Below, piece after piece: positions 15,642 through 21,665 of a stretch of 21,665 nt of DNA. Made by a program: the position numbers and the translations under genes. This DNA is from Sphingobacteriales bacterium (GTDB lineage Bacteria; Bacteroidota; Bacteroidia; Chitinophagales; Chitinophagaceae). The stretch is from assembly GCA_947463665.1 (NCBI GenBank), contig CANHUD010000009.1, positions 1-21,665 of the forward strand, in the 5' to 3' direction. Under the pieces are notes generated by a model. It was not told the DNA's origin. It ran no database searches and saw only the letters and a program-made list of their open reading frames with translations. How positions within the stretch are numbered: position 1 is the stretch's first letter; each line of letters opens with the position of its first letter.

Positions 15642-15655
15642 GCCAAGATCTCTGC

Positions 15656-16576
15656 TTACCGCATTTGTGGTGTCATTCCTGCACCGGAGTCAGCTGCCTG
15701 GTCTTTAACTTCCAGAACTTCAACTTCAAAAATCAAATGCTCATTTGGTTTAATAACAGGAGGAGATCCCTGAGGTCCATAACCCATAGAAGAAGGAATG
15801 AAAATCCTTCCTTTTCCTCCCTGATTAAAGGCTGTAATGCCTTCAAGCATACCCGAAATAGCTCCGGAAGTACCTGCTACAAAAGAGAATGGTTCGAGGC
15901 CATGCTTTTGTGTCTGCTTGGTGCTATCAACGTTGGAATCGAAATACTTGCCATCAAATGTAGAACCTGAATATTTGATCGAAACCAGTTTGCCGGAAGC
16001 TGCCGGAGCACCCGATCCTTTTTCTGTAACTTCTACATAGACACCGTTAAGCTTCTGGGCCTTTACATTGTTCCGTTGAAGATAAGACTCTACTACAAGC
16101 AGCTCTCTGTCTTTGAACTTCTGCATTTCTGCCTGGTAATCGATCATTACACTATCCTGGCTGGTAAATACCTGGAAGATCTTGATCATAGTTTTGATTT
16201 TACCACCTTTTTTCATGTAAGGCGGCATACCCATAGGATTAGCTTTTGACAGCGTATCTACGAACTGGATGGTAACAAGACTATCCCCTATTTTACAAAA
16301 TTTCAGTACTTCGGCAAAATCATGCTGCCTGGTTACACTGTCAACCATATCATACCCAGGTAAAACACCGTACGATTGGGCAATCACAGAATCGTTGTAC
16401 GTAATGCGATAGTTAAATTTGATGATGTCGCCATTCTTAAGCAAACGGCCTTTTCCCTGTTCGAAGATCTTGTACTCCAAACCTGTTTTGGTCTTTTTGT
16501 AACCCATATTGGTACAGGCCATTCCCATGATAACAACAGGGAAAATGACCGCCAATAACTTTGTGTTGACTTTCAT
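15656..16576 (-). CDS. FKBP-type peptidyl-prolyl isomerase, probable lipoprotein
   Basis: The 306-residue protein has a lipoprotein-like signal (VVIMGMAC, C21), so it is probably membrane-anchored in the envelope. A recognisable FKBP domain fills about 192-290 (LVSIKYSGSTFDGKYFDS, PFSFVAGTSGAISGMLEGI, GRIFIPSSMGYGPQG, HLIFEVEVLEV). Pocket residues Y202, F212-D213, F232, Y266 and F283 are kept, while the tryptophan at the pocket floor is M243. The first half (about 30-136) has a strand pattern like a degenerate second FKBP domain (NGDIIKFNYRITYNDSVIAQ). It is linked by a helical stretch to the C-terminal one, giving a two-domain folding-factor layout. The gene follows nrnA by 9 bp and is followed by a terminator. 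The role in exported-protein folding is inferred. Confidence 0.9.
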   Translation of the reverse strand: MKVNTKLLAVIFPVVIMGMACTNMGYKKTKTGLEYKIFEQGKGRLLKNGDIIKFNYRITYNDSVIAQSYGVLPGYDMVDSVTRQHDFAEVLKFCKIGDSLVTIQFVDTLSKANPMGMPPYMKKGGKIKTMIKIFQVFTSQDSVMIDYQAEMQKFKDRELLVVESYLQRNNVKAQKLNGVYVEVTEKGSGAPAASGKLVSIKYSGSTFDGKYFDSNVDSTKQTQKHGLEPFSFVAGTSGAISGMLEGITAFNQGGKGRIFIPSSMGYGPQGSPPVIKPNEHLIFEVEVLEVKDQAADSGAGMTPQMR

Positions 16577-16585
16577 TGTATATAA

Positions 16586-17596
16586 TTATTGTAATTGAGA
16601 TGCTACTTGTTTCAACGCCTGTTTGAATGCGCTTACATTCTGCTCAACTGTCAGTAAACTTCTGCCTCCCGAGGCATTCTTATGACCACCTCCTTCAAAA
16701 TACGCACGTGCAAACTGATTACAGTCAAAACTGCCTTTACTTCTGAAAGACCATTTTCGTTCCTCATCCCGGTCAATAATCAGTGCAGCCAGTTTAATTC
16801 CTTTTATTGATAGGGGATAATTTACCAGACCTTCTGTATCACCTGTTCTAATATTGAACCGTAAAATATCTGCTTTGCTTATGGCAATAATTGCTGTATT
16901 GTACTCGTAAAGTACCTCCAAACGGTTCGAAAGTACATGCCCCAGGAAACGCAATCTGTTTTCCAGGTAATTATCATATACAGCCTCATGCACCATGGAA
17001 TGATCAAACCCTGTTTCCAGGAGTCGGCCAATCATCTTATGCACACTGGGGGTGGTTACAGGGAATCGAAATGAACCTGTATCAGCCATGGTTCCTGCAT
17101 ACAAGCACTGAGCTATGTACTTATCAATCAGGGAATCATTGCCAGATTCCTGTATAAATTCGAATATAAGCTCGCAGGTTGAACTTTTAGGTACCACACT
17201 TATTCCATAATCGAAGGAGTCTATTTGAGGCTGTTCGTGATGATCAATTAAAATTTTGATACATTTCAGCCGCTCCAGCATGGATGCCATATGCCTTGTT
17301 CTGTAAAACGCATTGAAATCCAGGCAAAATACCCAATCGGCTTCCTTCAAGAACTGATCGGCTTTATCCTTTGAAGTATCATAATCCAGAACCTGATCGC
17401 ACCCCGGCATCCATTTCAGGAAGTCTGCCCAATTAGTGGGAGATATTACCTGAACCTGGTGTCCCAGTTTCTGTAGAAATCCGGCCAAAGCCAGTGATGA
17501 ACCCATAGCATCCGGATCCGGCTTTTGATGCATGGTAATAACCACACGTTTGGGAAATTCAGTAAGAAGCGGAAAAAAATCGCGGATCGGTTTCAT
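16586..17596 (-). CDS. nrnA: DHH-family phosphoesterase, NrnA-like oligoribonuclease / pAp phosphatase
   Basis: The 336-residue protein has the DHH-DHHA1 layout. Mn-binding motifs are H23, D27 and D29 (MHQKPDPDAMGSSLAL), D93 in WVFCLDFN, and the DHH triad at 118-120. The C-terminal DHHA1 substrate-binding motif is GGGHKNASGG. NrnA proteins degrade nano-RNAs of 2-5 nt and dephosphorylate pAp; bacteria without Orn rely on them. The frame is open up to 17743, but that extension crosses the ndk start on the other strand; the ATG at 17596 (MKPIRDFFPLL) gives the family's normal length. It is probably the first gene of an operon with the FKBP lipoprotein, and is divergent from ndk with 118 bp between start codons. 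Confidence 0.9.
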   Translation of the reverse strand: MKPIRDFFPLLTEFPKRVVITMHQKPDPDAMGSSLALAGFLQKLGHQVQVISPTNWADFLKWMPGCDQVLDYDTSKDKADQFLKEADWVFCLDFNAFYRTRHMASMLERLKCIKILIDHHEQPQIDSFDYGISVVPKSSTCELIFEFIQESGNDSLIDKYIAQCLYAGTMADTGSFRFPVTTPSVHKMIGRLLETGFDHSMVHEAVYDNYLENRLRFLGHVLSNRLEVLYEYNTAIIAISKADILRFNIRTGDTEGLVNYPLSIKGIKLAALIIDRDEERKWSFRSKGSFDCNQFARAYFEGGGHKNASGGRSLLTVEQNVSAFKQALKQVASQLQ

Positions 17597-17660
17597 GAGG
17601 GTACGAAGATAGGTAAAACAACATAGAAACGGACGATCGAGCACCTCTTCCAAACTTTCA

Positions 17661-17692
17661 TTTGATAGATCGGGGAACCTTATGTTTCTTTG
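17661..17692 (+). promoter_or_regulatory. Candidate promoter of ndk
   Basis: TTTG (17661-17664) and TTTCTTTG (17685-17692) are separated by 20 nt, close to the Bacteroidetes pattern TTTG-N(17-23)-TAnnTTTG with one mismatch in the -7 box. The predicted leader is about 18 nt and A-rich just before the ATG (AAAATAATAAAAAG). It is the only promoter in this window with both boxes visible. Confidence 0.5.
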
Positions 17693-17714
17693 CGCGGCAG
17701 AAAATAATAAAAAG

Positions 17715-18131
17715 ATGGGAAACAAAACATTTACCATGATCAAACCGGATGCATTCGCTAATGGTCATTCCGGAGCGATTATCGACCAGATTACCAAGGC
17801 AGGCTTCCGGCTCGTAGCCATGAAACTCACCTGGCTTACCCCTGAAAAGGCAGGCAAGTTTTATGAAGTTCATAAAGAAAGACCTTTTTATGGCGAACTG
17901 TGTGAGTTCATGAGCAGTGGACCGATCATTGCGGCCATACTTGAAAAAGAAAATGCAGTAGAAGATTTCAGGAATCTTATTGGCGCTACCAATCCTGCCA
18001 ATGCTGCAGAAGGTACTATCCGTAAGCGGTTTGCAGAGAGCATCGGCCGAAATGCCATTCATGGCTCCGATAGTGATGAAAATGCTTCTATTGAAGGGGC
18101 ATTTTTCTTTTCAGGTCTGGAATGGTGCTAA
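17715..18131 (+). CDS. ndk: Nucleoside diphosphate kinase
   Basis: The 138-residue enzyme transfers the gamma-phosphate between nucleoside triphosphates and diphosphates by a phosphohistidine. The start TFTMIKPDAF, the substrate-binding segments ERPFYGELCEFMSSGP and GATNPANAAEGTIRKRF, and the active-site histidine H116 in RNAIHGSDS are all standard, and the length is typical. The ATG at 17715 is chosen over an ATG at 17682 because MGNKTFTMIKPDA is the normal N-terminus and the upstream ATG lies within the promoter. It is a single gene closed by a terminator hairpin. Confidence 0.97.
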   Translation: MGNKTFTMIKPDAFANGHSGAIIDQITKAGFRLVAMKLTWLTPEKAGKFYEVHKERPFYGELCEFMSSGPIIAAILEKENAVEDFRNLIGATNPANAAEGTIRKRFAESIGRNAIHGSDSDENASIEGAFFFSGLEWC

Positions 18132-18175
18132 AATACAGAAACCGGGGTAACCAAGATGCCCCGGTTTCTATTTTA
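18130..18175. terminator. Bidirectional terminator between ndk and the DUF6089 gene
   Basis: AGAAACCGGGG (18137-18147) pairs with CCCCGGTTTCT (18159-18169) around an 11-nt loop. The outer A/T bases extend the stem after a small bulge, with a short T-run on both strands (ATTTT). It lies directly after the ndk stop and abuts the stop codon of the convergent gene. Confidence 0.75.
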
Positions 18176-19024
18176 AAAGCGGGTCGGACAGGCTGTTGCT
18201 GACCTTCCGGGAAAATCAATATCTCCAATCGCTATTCGAGCGGTTACTCCGGAAAAATAATACCAGTCTTTGAATTTGGGACTCCCTCTTACAGTACCCC
18301 CGGCCGGATAAACCAGCGTGCTGTTTTTTAACTCATCCCCCCGAAAGGCAACTGCTACAGCTCTGGGACCTCTTTCCGCCAGTAAAATAGACTGATCCAC
18401 ATAAGTCGTACTCACATCATCAAGATAGTCTGTATCGGTTCTCCGCAAACCAACCTCCCAGGCAAGACTGATTTTCTCGTTAACCCTGAATCGAATGCCT
18501 CCGCCAAATGGTATACTGAATTGAGTCAATCTGTAAGGCTTTCGATCCGGATAGGCACTTAAACCCTGGCCTTCCGTTGAAAGAGGTTGAAGGAATAATT
18601 TAGCTCCCAGTTCATCAAATGTGTAGGGATTGAAACCAAAAAAGGCCAAACCTCCAAAAATATAGGGCGTAATTCCAGTTCTCTCAATATTCAGCAAATC
18701 GTAACTGGCCGTTGTCGACAATTCAGTTATCCAGGAATGCACATTGAGATTACGTTGCACAAGGGCCATCGACCGGTTTTTTTCGTCATGCGCATGGTAT
18801 TTACCGGATATAATTGCTGCTTTTACATATAGCCGTGGGGTAAGGCCATAACTTATTCCTATTCCTGCTGCGCCCCTGGTATTATTTAATACATAAGGAT
18901 CCTGAACCAGATCTCCAATATAATTGGAAGCTCCGGAAAAGACATCTACAGCCCACGTCTGCCCATTTGACCACTTTGGTTGTATGAGCAAAAAGAATAA
19001 TATCACTGACAATCCACGTACCAT
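18173..19024 (-). CDS. DUF6089-like outer-membrane beta-barrel protein
   Basis: The 283-residue protein has a signal peptide (VRGLSVILFFLLIQPKWSNG). It then shows alternating amphipathic strands typical of small outer-membrane barrels: AVDVFSGASNYIGDLVQD, GAAGIGISYGLTPRLYVKAA, TPYIFGGLAFFGFNPYTFD, FSIPFGGGIRFRVNEKISLA and FSGVTARIAIG. The conserved NYIGDLVQD and PYIFGG..FFGFNP segments fit the Bacteroidota DUF6089 family, and the C-terminal residue is Phe, common in barrels. The function is unknown; in other Bacteroidota the family is often near bamA, which is not seen here. A CAATTTTG box ends 5 nt before the ATG. Confidence 0.82.
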   Translation of the reverse strand: MVRGLSVILFFLLIQPKWSNGQTWAVDVFSGASNYIGDLVQDPYVLNNTRGAAGIGISYGLTPRLYVKAAIISGKYHAHDEKNRSMALVQRNLNVHSWITELSTTASYDLLNIERTGITPYIFGGLAFFGFNPYTFDELGAKLFLQPLSTEGQGLSAYPDRKPYRLTQFSIPFGGGIRFRVNEKISLAWEVGLRRTDTDYLDDVSTTYVDQSILLAERGPRAVAVAFRGDELKNSTLVYPAGGTVRGSPKFKDWYYFSGVTARIAIGDIDFPGRSATACPTRF

Positions 19025-19029
19025 AAATA

Positions 19030-19037
19030 CAAAATTG
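19030..19037 (-). promoter_or_regulatory. Candidate -7 promoter box of the DUF6089 gene
   Basis: On the minus strand CAATTTTG (one mismatch to TAnnTTTG) ends 5 nt before the ATG at 19024. A -33 box is not evident. Confidence 0.3.
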
Positions 19038-19198
19038 TAACTAAATTGGGAAGATTCTACAGTTATTTAAGCGAAAAAGTGAGTGTTTTAACAGATCTGC
19101 CAGTGGTTTTTCCCAGAACGGCTGAAATTGTTTAAAAGGATGTCAATTTCAGGTAAAGCCTTGTTACAAATATTTAATAAAAAAATGATAATTAAAAG

Positions 19199-19219
19199 CA
19201 ATTTTGCATATTATTATGC
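19199..19219 (+). promoter_or_regulatory. Candidate histidine-kinase promoter box and adjoining inverted repeat
   Basis: CAATTTTG (19199-19206) resembles the -7 element with one mismatch. It runs directly into GCATA-TTAT-TATGC (19206-19219), a 5-bp inverted repeat that would cover the predicted transcription start and could be an operator or a leader hairpin. The implied leader is about 55-60 nt. The rest of the 246-bp gap (19025-19270) is AT-rich, with no RNA gene or riboswitch I recognise. Confidence 0.3.
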
Positions 19220-19270
19220 CGGTAACCAAATGTCATACAAACCTTCGAAGTGCTGCCTAAGTAGGAATTT

Positions 19271-20590
19271 ATGCAAATGATCCCTTTTTTCTATGGAATG
19301 GTAGCCATGCAGTTGGTTTATCTGTTTTATCATTATCTCCTTTTTAAACGGAAGGATTTTCTCTATTACGCCTATTTTACGATCTTTTTTACTGTTTTTT
19401 TTGCATCCTTTGCGGTGAAGCCTTTTCGTGAATTCGGTGAACGGGTCACCAATGGCAATTTATTTCTTACAACCGTAACCTTCCTGATGTTTGGTGCAGC
19501 CATGTACTACAGGTTTGTTCGTTATTTTTCCGAACTCATTAAAAGTGTTCCCCGCTTCGACAAGGTTATGCGTGTGACAGAATATGTACTGATTATCAGT
19601 TCTGTTCTGATGTTCTCTAATACCATGATCTTCAATAGAAAACTAGACTTCTTTTATCCGATTGTCCGTTTCTTGTATTTTATAAATTTTATAGTACAAT
19701 TCTATATTATTTATTATTTGCTCAAATCTAGAAACCTGGTTAATGTTATAGTCGGATTTGGTTCAATAGCGCTAGGTGTTTTTGTAAAGGCCGGTATAAT
19801 GCCCATCGTTTATGTCTTTGATCCGGACACAGCTAAGCAGAATACATTCAATTTTGTTCTGACTGGACTCATTTTTGATTTTCTGTGTTTCAATTTTGCC
19901 TTGATATATAAATCCAGACAAATTGAAAACGAAAAAACCAGACTCGAAATCCAGAAACAAACGGCTCTTTATCAGCAACGTGTTGAAATTGGAAACGATC
20001 TGCACGATGATGTTGGAGCAACACTTAGTAGTTTACATGTTTATTCAACCATCGCAGAAAATGAGTTGGACAGAGATCCTGTATTAGCAAAAAAATATAT
20101 GCAGCGAATTGCTACCGGCATTAGAACGGTGATGGAAAATATGAATGATGTTATTTGGGCTGTTAACATTAACAAACAGGAAGGGAAGTCTTTTTCCAGT
20201 CGTATCAAGGATTTTAATCTGGATTTATTTGATGCACGAAACATTGAATGTACATATGATATAGACCCGCTAGTTGAACAGCGAATAACCAGGATGTTAG
20301 TTAGGAAAAATATTTTGCTAATAACCAAGGAAGCTATCAACAACATAATAAAGCATAGCGGAGCAACAAAAGTTTTTATATCTCTCAGTGAAAGGAATAA
20401 TTTACTACTGCTTTCTATTCGTGACAATGGAATTGGGTTTATTACAGCGAATACGCGTCAGGCAGGAAATGGACTCTTGAGTCTGGAATTACGGACGAAG
20501 CAAATGGGCGGGACTGTTCAAATAGAAACCCTGCCAGAAAGGGGCACACATGTCCTCTGCTCTGTCCCTTTAGCTAATATTAGCGATTAA
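19271..20590 (+). CDS. 7TM sensor histidine kinase (HisKA_3 family)
   Basis: The 439-residue protein has about seven hydrophobic helices in residues 5-213, a layout like the 7TMR-DISM membrane module but with no periplasmic sensing domain before it. A short coiled coil follows (about 215-238, rich in E, K and Q). The HisKA_3 dimerisation motif EIGNDLHDDVGATLSSLH has the phospho-acceptor H245, and the ATPase domain has an N-box (TKEAINNIIKHS, about 352-363), DNGIGF (385-390) and GNGLLSL (399-405). It should phosphorylate the response regulator that begins 31 bp downstream. The ATG at 19271 is used; an ATG two codons later (19277) overlaps the stop of a short upstream frame as ATGA. The membrane part is notably AT-rich. 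Confidence 0.92.
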   Translation: MQMIPFFYGMVAMQLVYLFYHYLLFKRKDFLYYAYFTIFFTVFFASFAVKPFREFGERVTNGNLFLTTVTFLMFGAAMYYRFVRYFSELIKSVPRFDKVMRVTEYVLIISSVLMFSNTMIFNRKLDFFYPIVRFLYFINFIVQFYIIYYLLKSRNLVNVIVGFGSIALGVFVKAGIMPIVYVFDPDTAKQNTFNFVLTGLIFDFLCFNFALIYKSRQIENEKTRLEIQKQTALYQQRVEIGNDLHDDVGATLSSLHVYSTIAENELDRDPVLAKKYMQRIATGIRTVMENMNDVIWAVNINKQEGKSFSSRIKDFNLDLFDARNIECTYDIDPLVEQRITRMLVRKNILLITKEAINNIIKHSGATKVFISLSERNNLLLLSIRDNGIGFITANTRQAGNGLLSLELRTKQMGGTVQIETLPERGTHVLCSVPLANISD

Positions 20591-20621
20591 TACCCAAACT
20601 GGTTTATTTTAACTTTAACCT

Positions 20622-21257
20622 ATGATTAAACTGGTGATCTATGACGATAGTGCAGAAAGGCGAGAGAGTCTTGAACTTCTATGTTCCTTACACAGTGAGA
20701 TTAAATGCATTGCTTCCTTTCCAGATTGTTCTAATATTAAAGAACAAATAAAGTCTCTACATCCGGATTTGGTATTGATGGATATTCGAATGCCCGGTAT
20801 AAATGGGATTGAAGCCACCCGTCAGATCAAAGAATTAGCCCCGGATATCCGAATCATTATCCAAACAGTTATTGACGACGATGATAACATATTCAATAGT
20901 CTAAAAGCCGGAGCTGAGGGATATATTCTAAAGAGCACTCCCGGTGATAAAATTATTCAAAGTATTTTAGATGTTCACAACGGAGGAGCGGTAATAACGC
21001 CCTCCATAGCATTGCGTGTTACAAAATTTTTTAACGCTGTTTCTGAAATAAAGCAAATTCAAACCGAACCATTAACCCAACGTGAAAAAGAAGTTCTGAA
21101 GCTGCTTACCGATGGCATGAGTTATAAAATGGTGGCTGCCCGTTTGGATATTAGTTATTACACTGTAAATGCGCATATCCGTAAAATATATCAGAAACTT
21201 TCGGTAAACTCTTTGGGAGAAGCCGTTTCATTAGCCCTCAAAAATAAAATTGTCTGA
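20622..21257 (+). CDS. NarL/FixJ-family response regulator (REC + LuxR-type HTH)
   Basis: The 211-residue protein has a receiver domain at about 1-120: acidic pair D8-D9, phospho-acceptor D54 in LVLMDIRMPGING, switch T82 and K104 in YILKST. A GerE/LuxR-type helix-turn-helix fills about 148-211 (LTQREKEVLKLLTDGMSYKM, then DISYYTVNAHIRKIYQKL). All catalytic positions are kept, so it should be phosphorylated by the kinase just upstream and bind DNA as a dimer. Its targets are unknown. The last 27 bp overlap the 3' end of the MOSC gene on the opposite strand. Confidence 0.95.
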   Translation: MIKLVIYDDSAERRESLELLCSLHSEIKCIASFPDCSNIKEQIKSLHPDLVLMDIRMPGINGIEATRQIKELAPDIRIIIQTVIDDDDNIFNSLKAGAEGYILKSTPGDKIIQSILDVHNGGAVITPSIALRVTKFFNAVSEIKQIQTEPLTQREKEVLKLLTDGMSYKMVAARLDISYYTVNAHIRKIYQKLSVNSLGEAVSLALKNKIV

Positions 21258-21665
21258 ATCCGAAAACCTAATGTCCTCAAGTCTATCACCTATCTTAATA
21301 TATCCCTCCGAGGGTCCAATGACATTCTGCCCAAAATAGATGCCGTTTTCAAATGATCTGTATAAAGATAGTGTTCTTAAAGGTTCCTTCCCGCCTATCC
21401 CTGTTTCCGGATCAAGAGTAGTAATCACACACCGTGCACAGGGCTTCACTCCATAGAAGTCTACTGAATTTGCAGAAAACCGTAGCATCCGGTCTTCATC
21501 ATGGGGTAAGCCACCTGAAAATACGAGATTGGGTCTGAAACGGTCTATTCCTACAGGATGGTCAAGGCGCCTGTTCAGCTCTTTTAGTGAGGATTCACCA
21601 ATCATCAGTATTGGAAATCCGTCGGAAAAACTGGTCGTATCGCTGCCTTTTACAGCATAGTCCGG
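21231..21665 (-). CDS. MOSC-domain protein, YcbX-like (5' part beyond window)
   Basis: Only the C-terminal ~144 residues are in the window; the frame is open to base 21665, so the start lies beyond the edge. The visible part begins PDYAVKGSDTTSFSDGFPIL. It carries the MOSC signature NRRLDHPVGIDRFRPNLVF and the segment VKPCARCVITTLDPETG with the conserved cysteine for molybdenum-cofactor sulfur transfer, followed by EPLRTLSLYR and FGQNV. This matches YcbX/mARC-type proteins, which have an N-terminal MOSC beta-barrel and often reduce N-hydroxylated compounds with the molybdenum cofactor. No C-terminal ferredoxin domain is fused; the protein stops soon after the domain. Confidence 0.9.
   Translation of the reverse strand, partial: PDYAVKGSDTTSFSDGFPILMIGESSLKELNRRLDHPVGIDRFRPNLVFSGGLPHDEDRMLRFSANSVDFYGVKPCARCVITTLDPETGIGGKEPLRTLSLYRSFENGIYFGQNVIGPSEGYIKIGDRLEDIRFSDSDNFIFEG

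Noticed and set aside
17597..17743. N-terminal extension of the NrnA-like protein
   Set aside because: It would cross the ndk start and promoter on the other strand; the normal NrnA N-terminus begins at the ATG at 17596.
17658..18062. 134-codon minus-strand frame opposite ndk
   Set aside because: It is a shadow of the ndk coding strand, with no family features and a conflict with the nrnA/ndk promoter region.
19025..19270. Possible riboswitch or small RNA in the longest intergenic gap
   Set aside because: I see only a short inverted repeat and AT-rich sequence, and no conserved riboswitch core.
1..21665. A defence island, prophage, integrative element or biosynthetic cluster
   Set aside because: No integrase, transposase, restriction, CRISPR, toxin-antitoxin or synthase gene is seen. 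The gene set is mainly housekeeping.

Overview
This window is a gene-dense stretch of a Bacteroidota (Bacteroidetes) chromosome. The class is not resolved; Chitinophagia-, Sphingobacteriia- or Cytophagia-like are all possible. The assignment rests on the protein families (BT_3928-type DoxX protein, DUF1599, DUF6089 barrel, gyrA followed by an exported TPR gene, DciA/DUF721 behind recF, a stand-alone two-chain-type PDH E1 alpha). It also rests on the lack of convincing Shine-Dalgarno sequences and on many promoter-like boxes resembling the Bacteroidetes -7 element TAnnTTTG. I support 24 protein genes, two of them cut by the window edges. I see no tRNA, rRNA, CRISPR array, insertion sequence, prophage or plasmid feature. 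The largest gene-free stretch is 246 bases (19025-19270).

Layout. 1-627: 3' end of an ABC exporter, convergent with an HD-domain hydrolase (728-1285, -). 1345-5249 (-): gyrA followed by an exported TPR protein, closed by a strong terminator. 5357-6637 (+): saccharopine dehydrogenase-like protein, divergent from gyrA. 6647-10041 (-): probable five-gene run pdhA, membrane-anchored TPR protein, ribH, LutA-like Fe-S protein, EVE-domain protein. 10138-11543 (+): recF-dciA, divergent from pdhA. 11550-11978 (-): two-CBS protein. 12038-14734 (-): tightly packed operon DUF1599, BT_3928/DoxX membrane protein, OppB-type permease. 14743-15606 (+): folP, whose start codon lies only 8 bp from that of DUF1599. 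15605-17596 (-): nrnA followed by an FKBP lipoprotein, then a terminator. 17715-18131 (+): ndk. 18173-19024 (-): DUF6089 outer-membrane barrel. 19271-21257 (+): 7TM histidine kinase plus NarL-type response regulator. 21231-21665 (-): 3' part of a MOSC-domain protein.

Most genes are housekeeping: replication and repair (gyrA, recF, dciA), nucleotide metabolism (ndk, nrnA), folate and riboflavin synthesis (folP, ribH), central carbon (pdhA) and envelope proteins. No defence, secretion or biosynthetic island is visible, and I do not claim a new system. The points most worth a second look are: the compact DUF1599-DoxX-permease operon with its lone permease; the face-to-face DUF1599/folP promoters; a recurrent TTTG box 4-5 nt before start codons, suggesting leaderless mRNAs; and a short leader ORF abutting the histidine kinase start.
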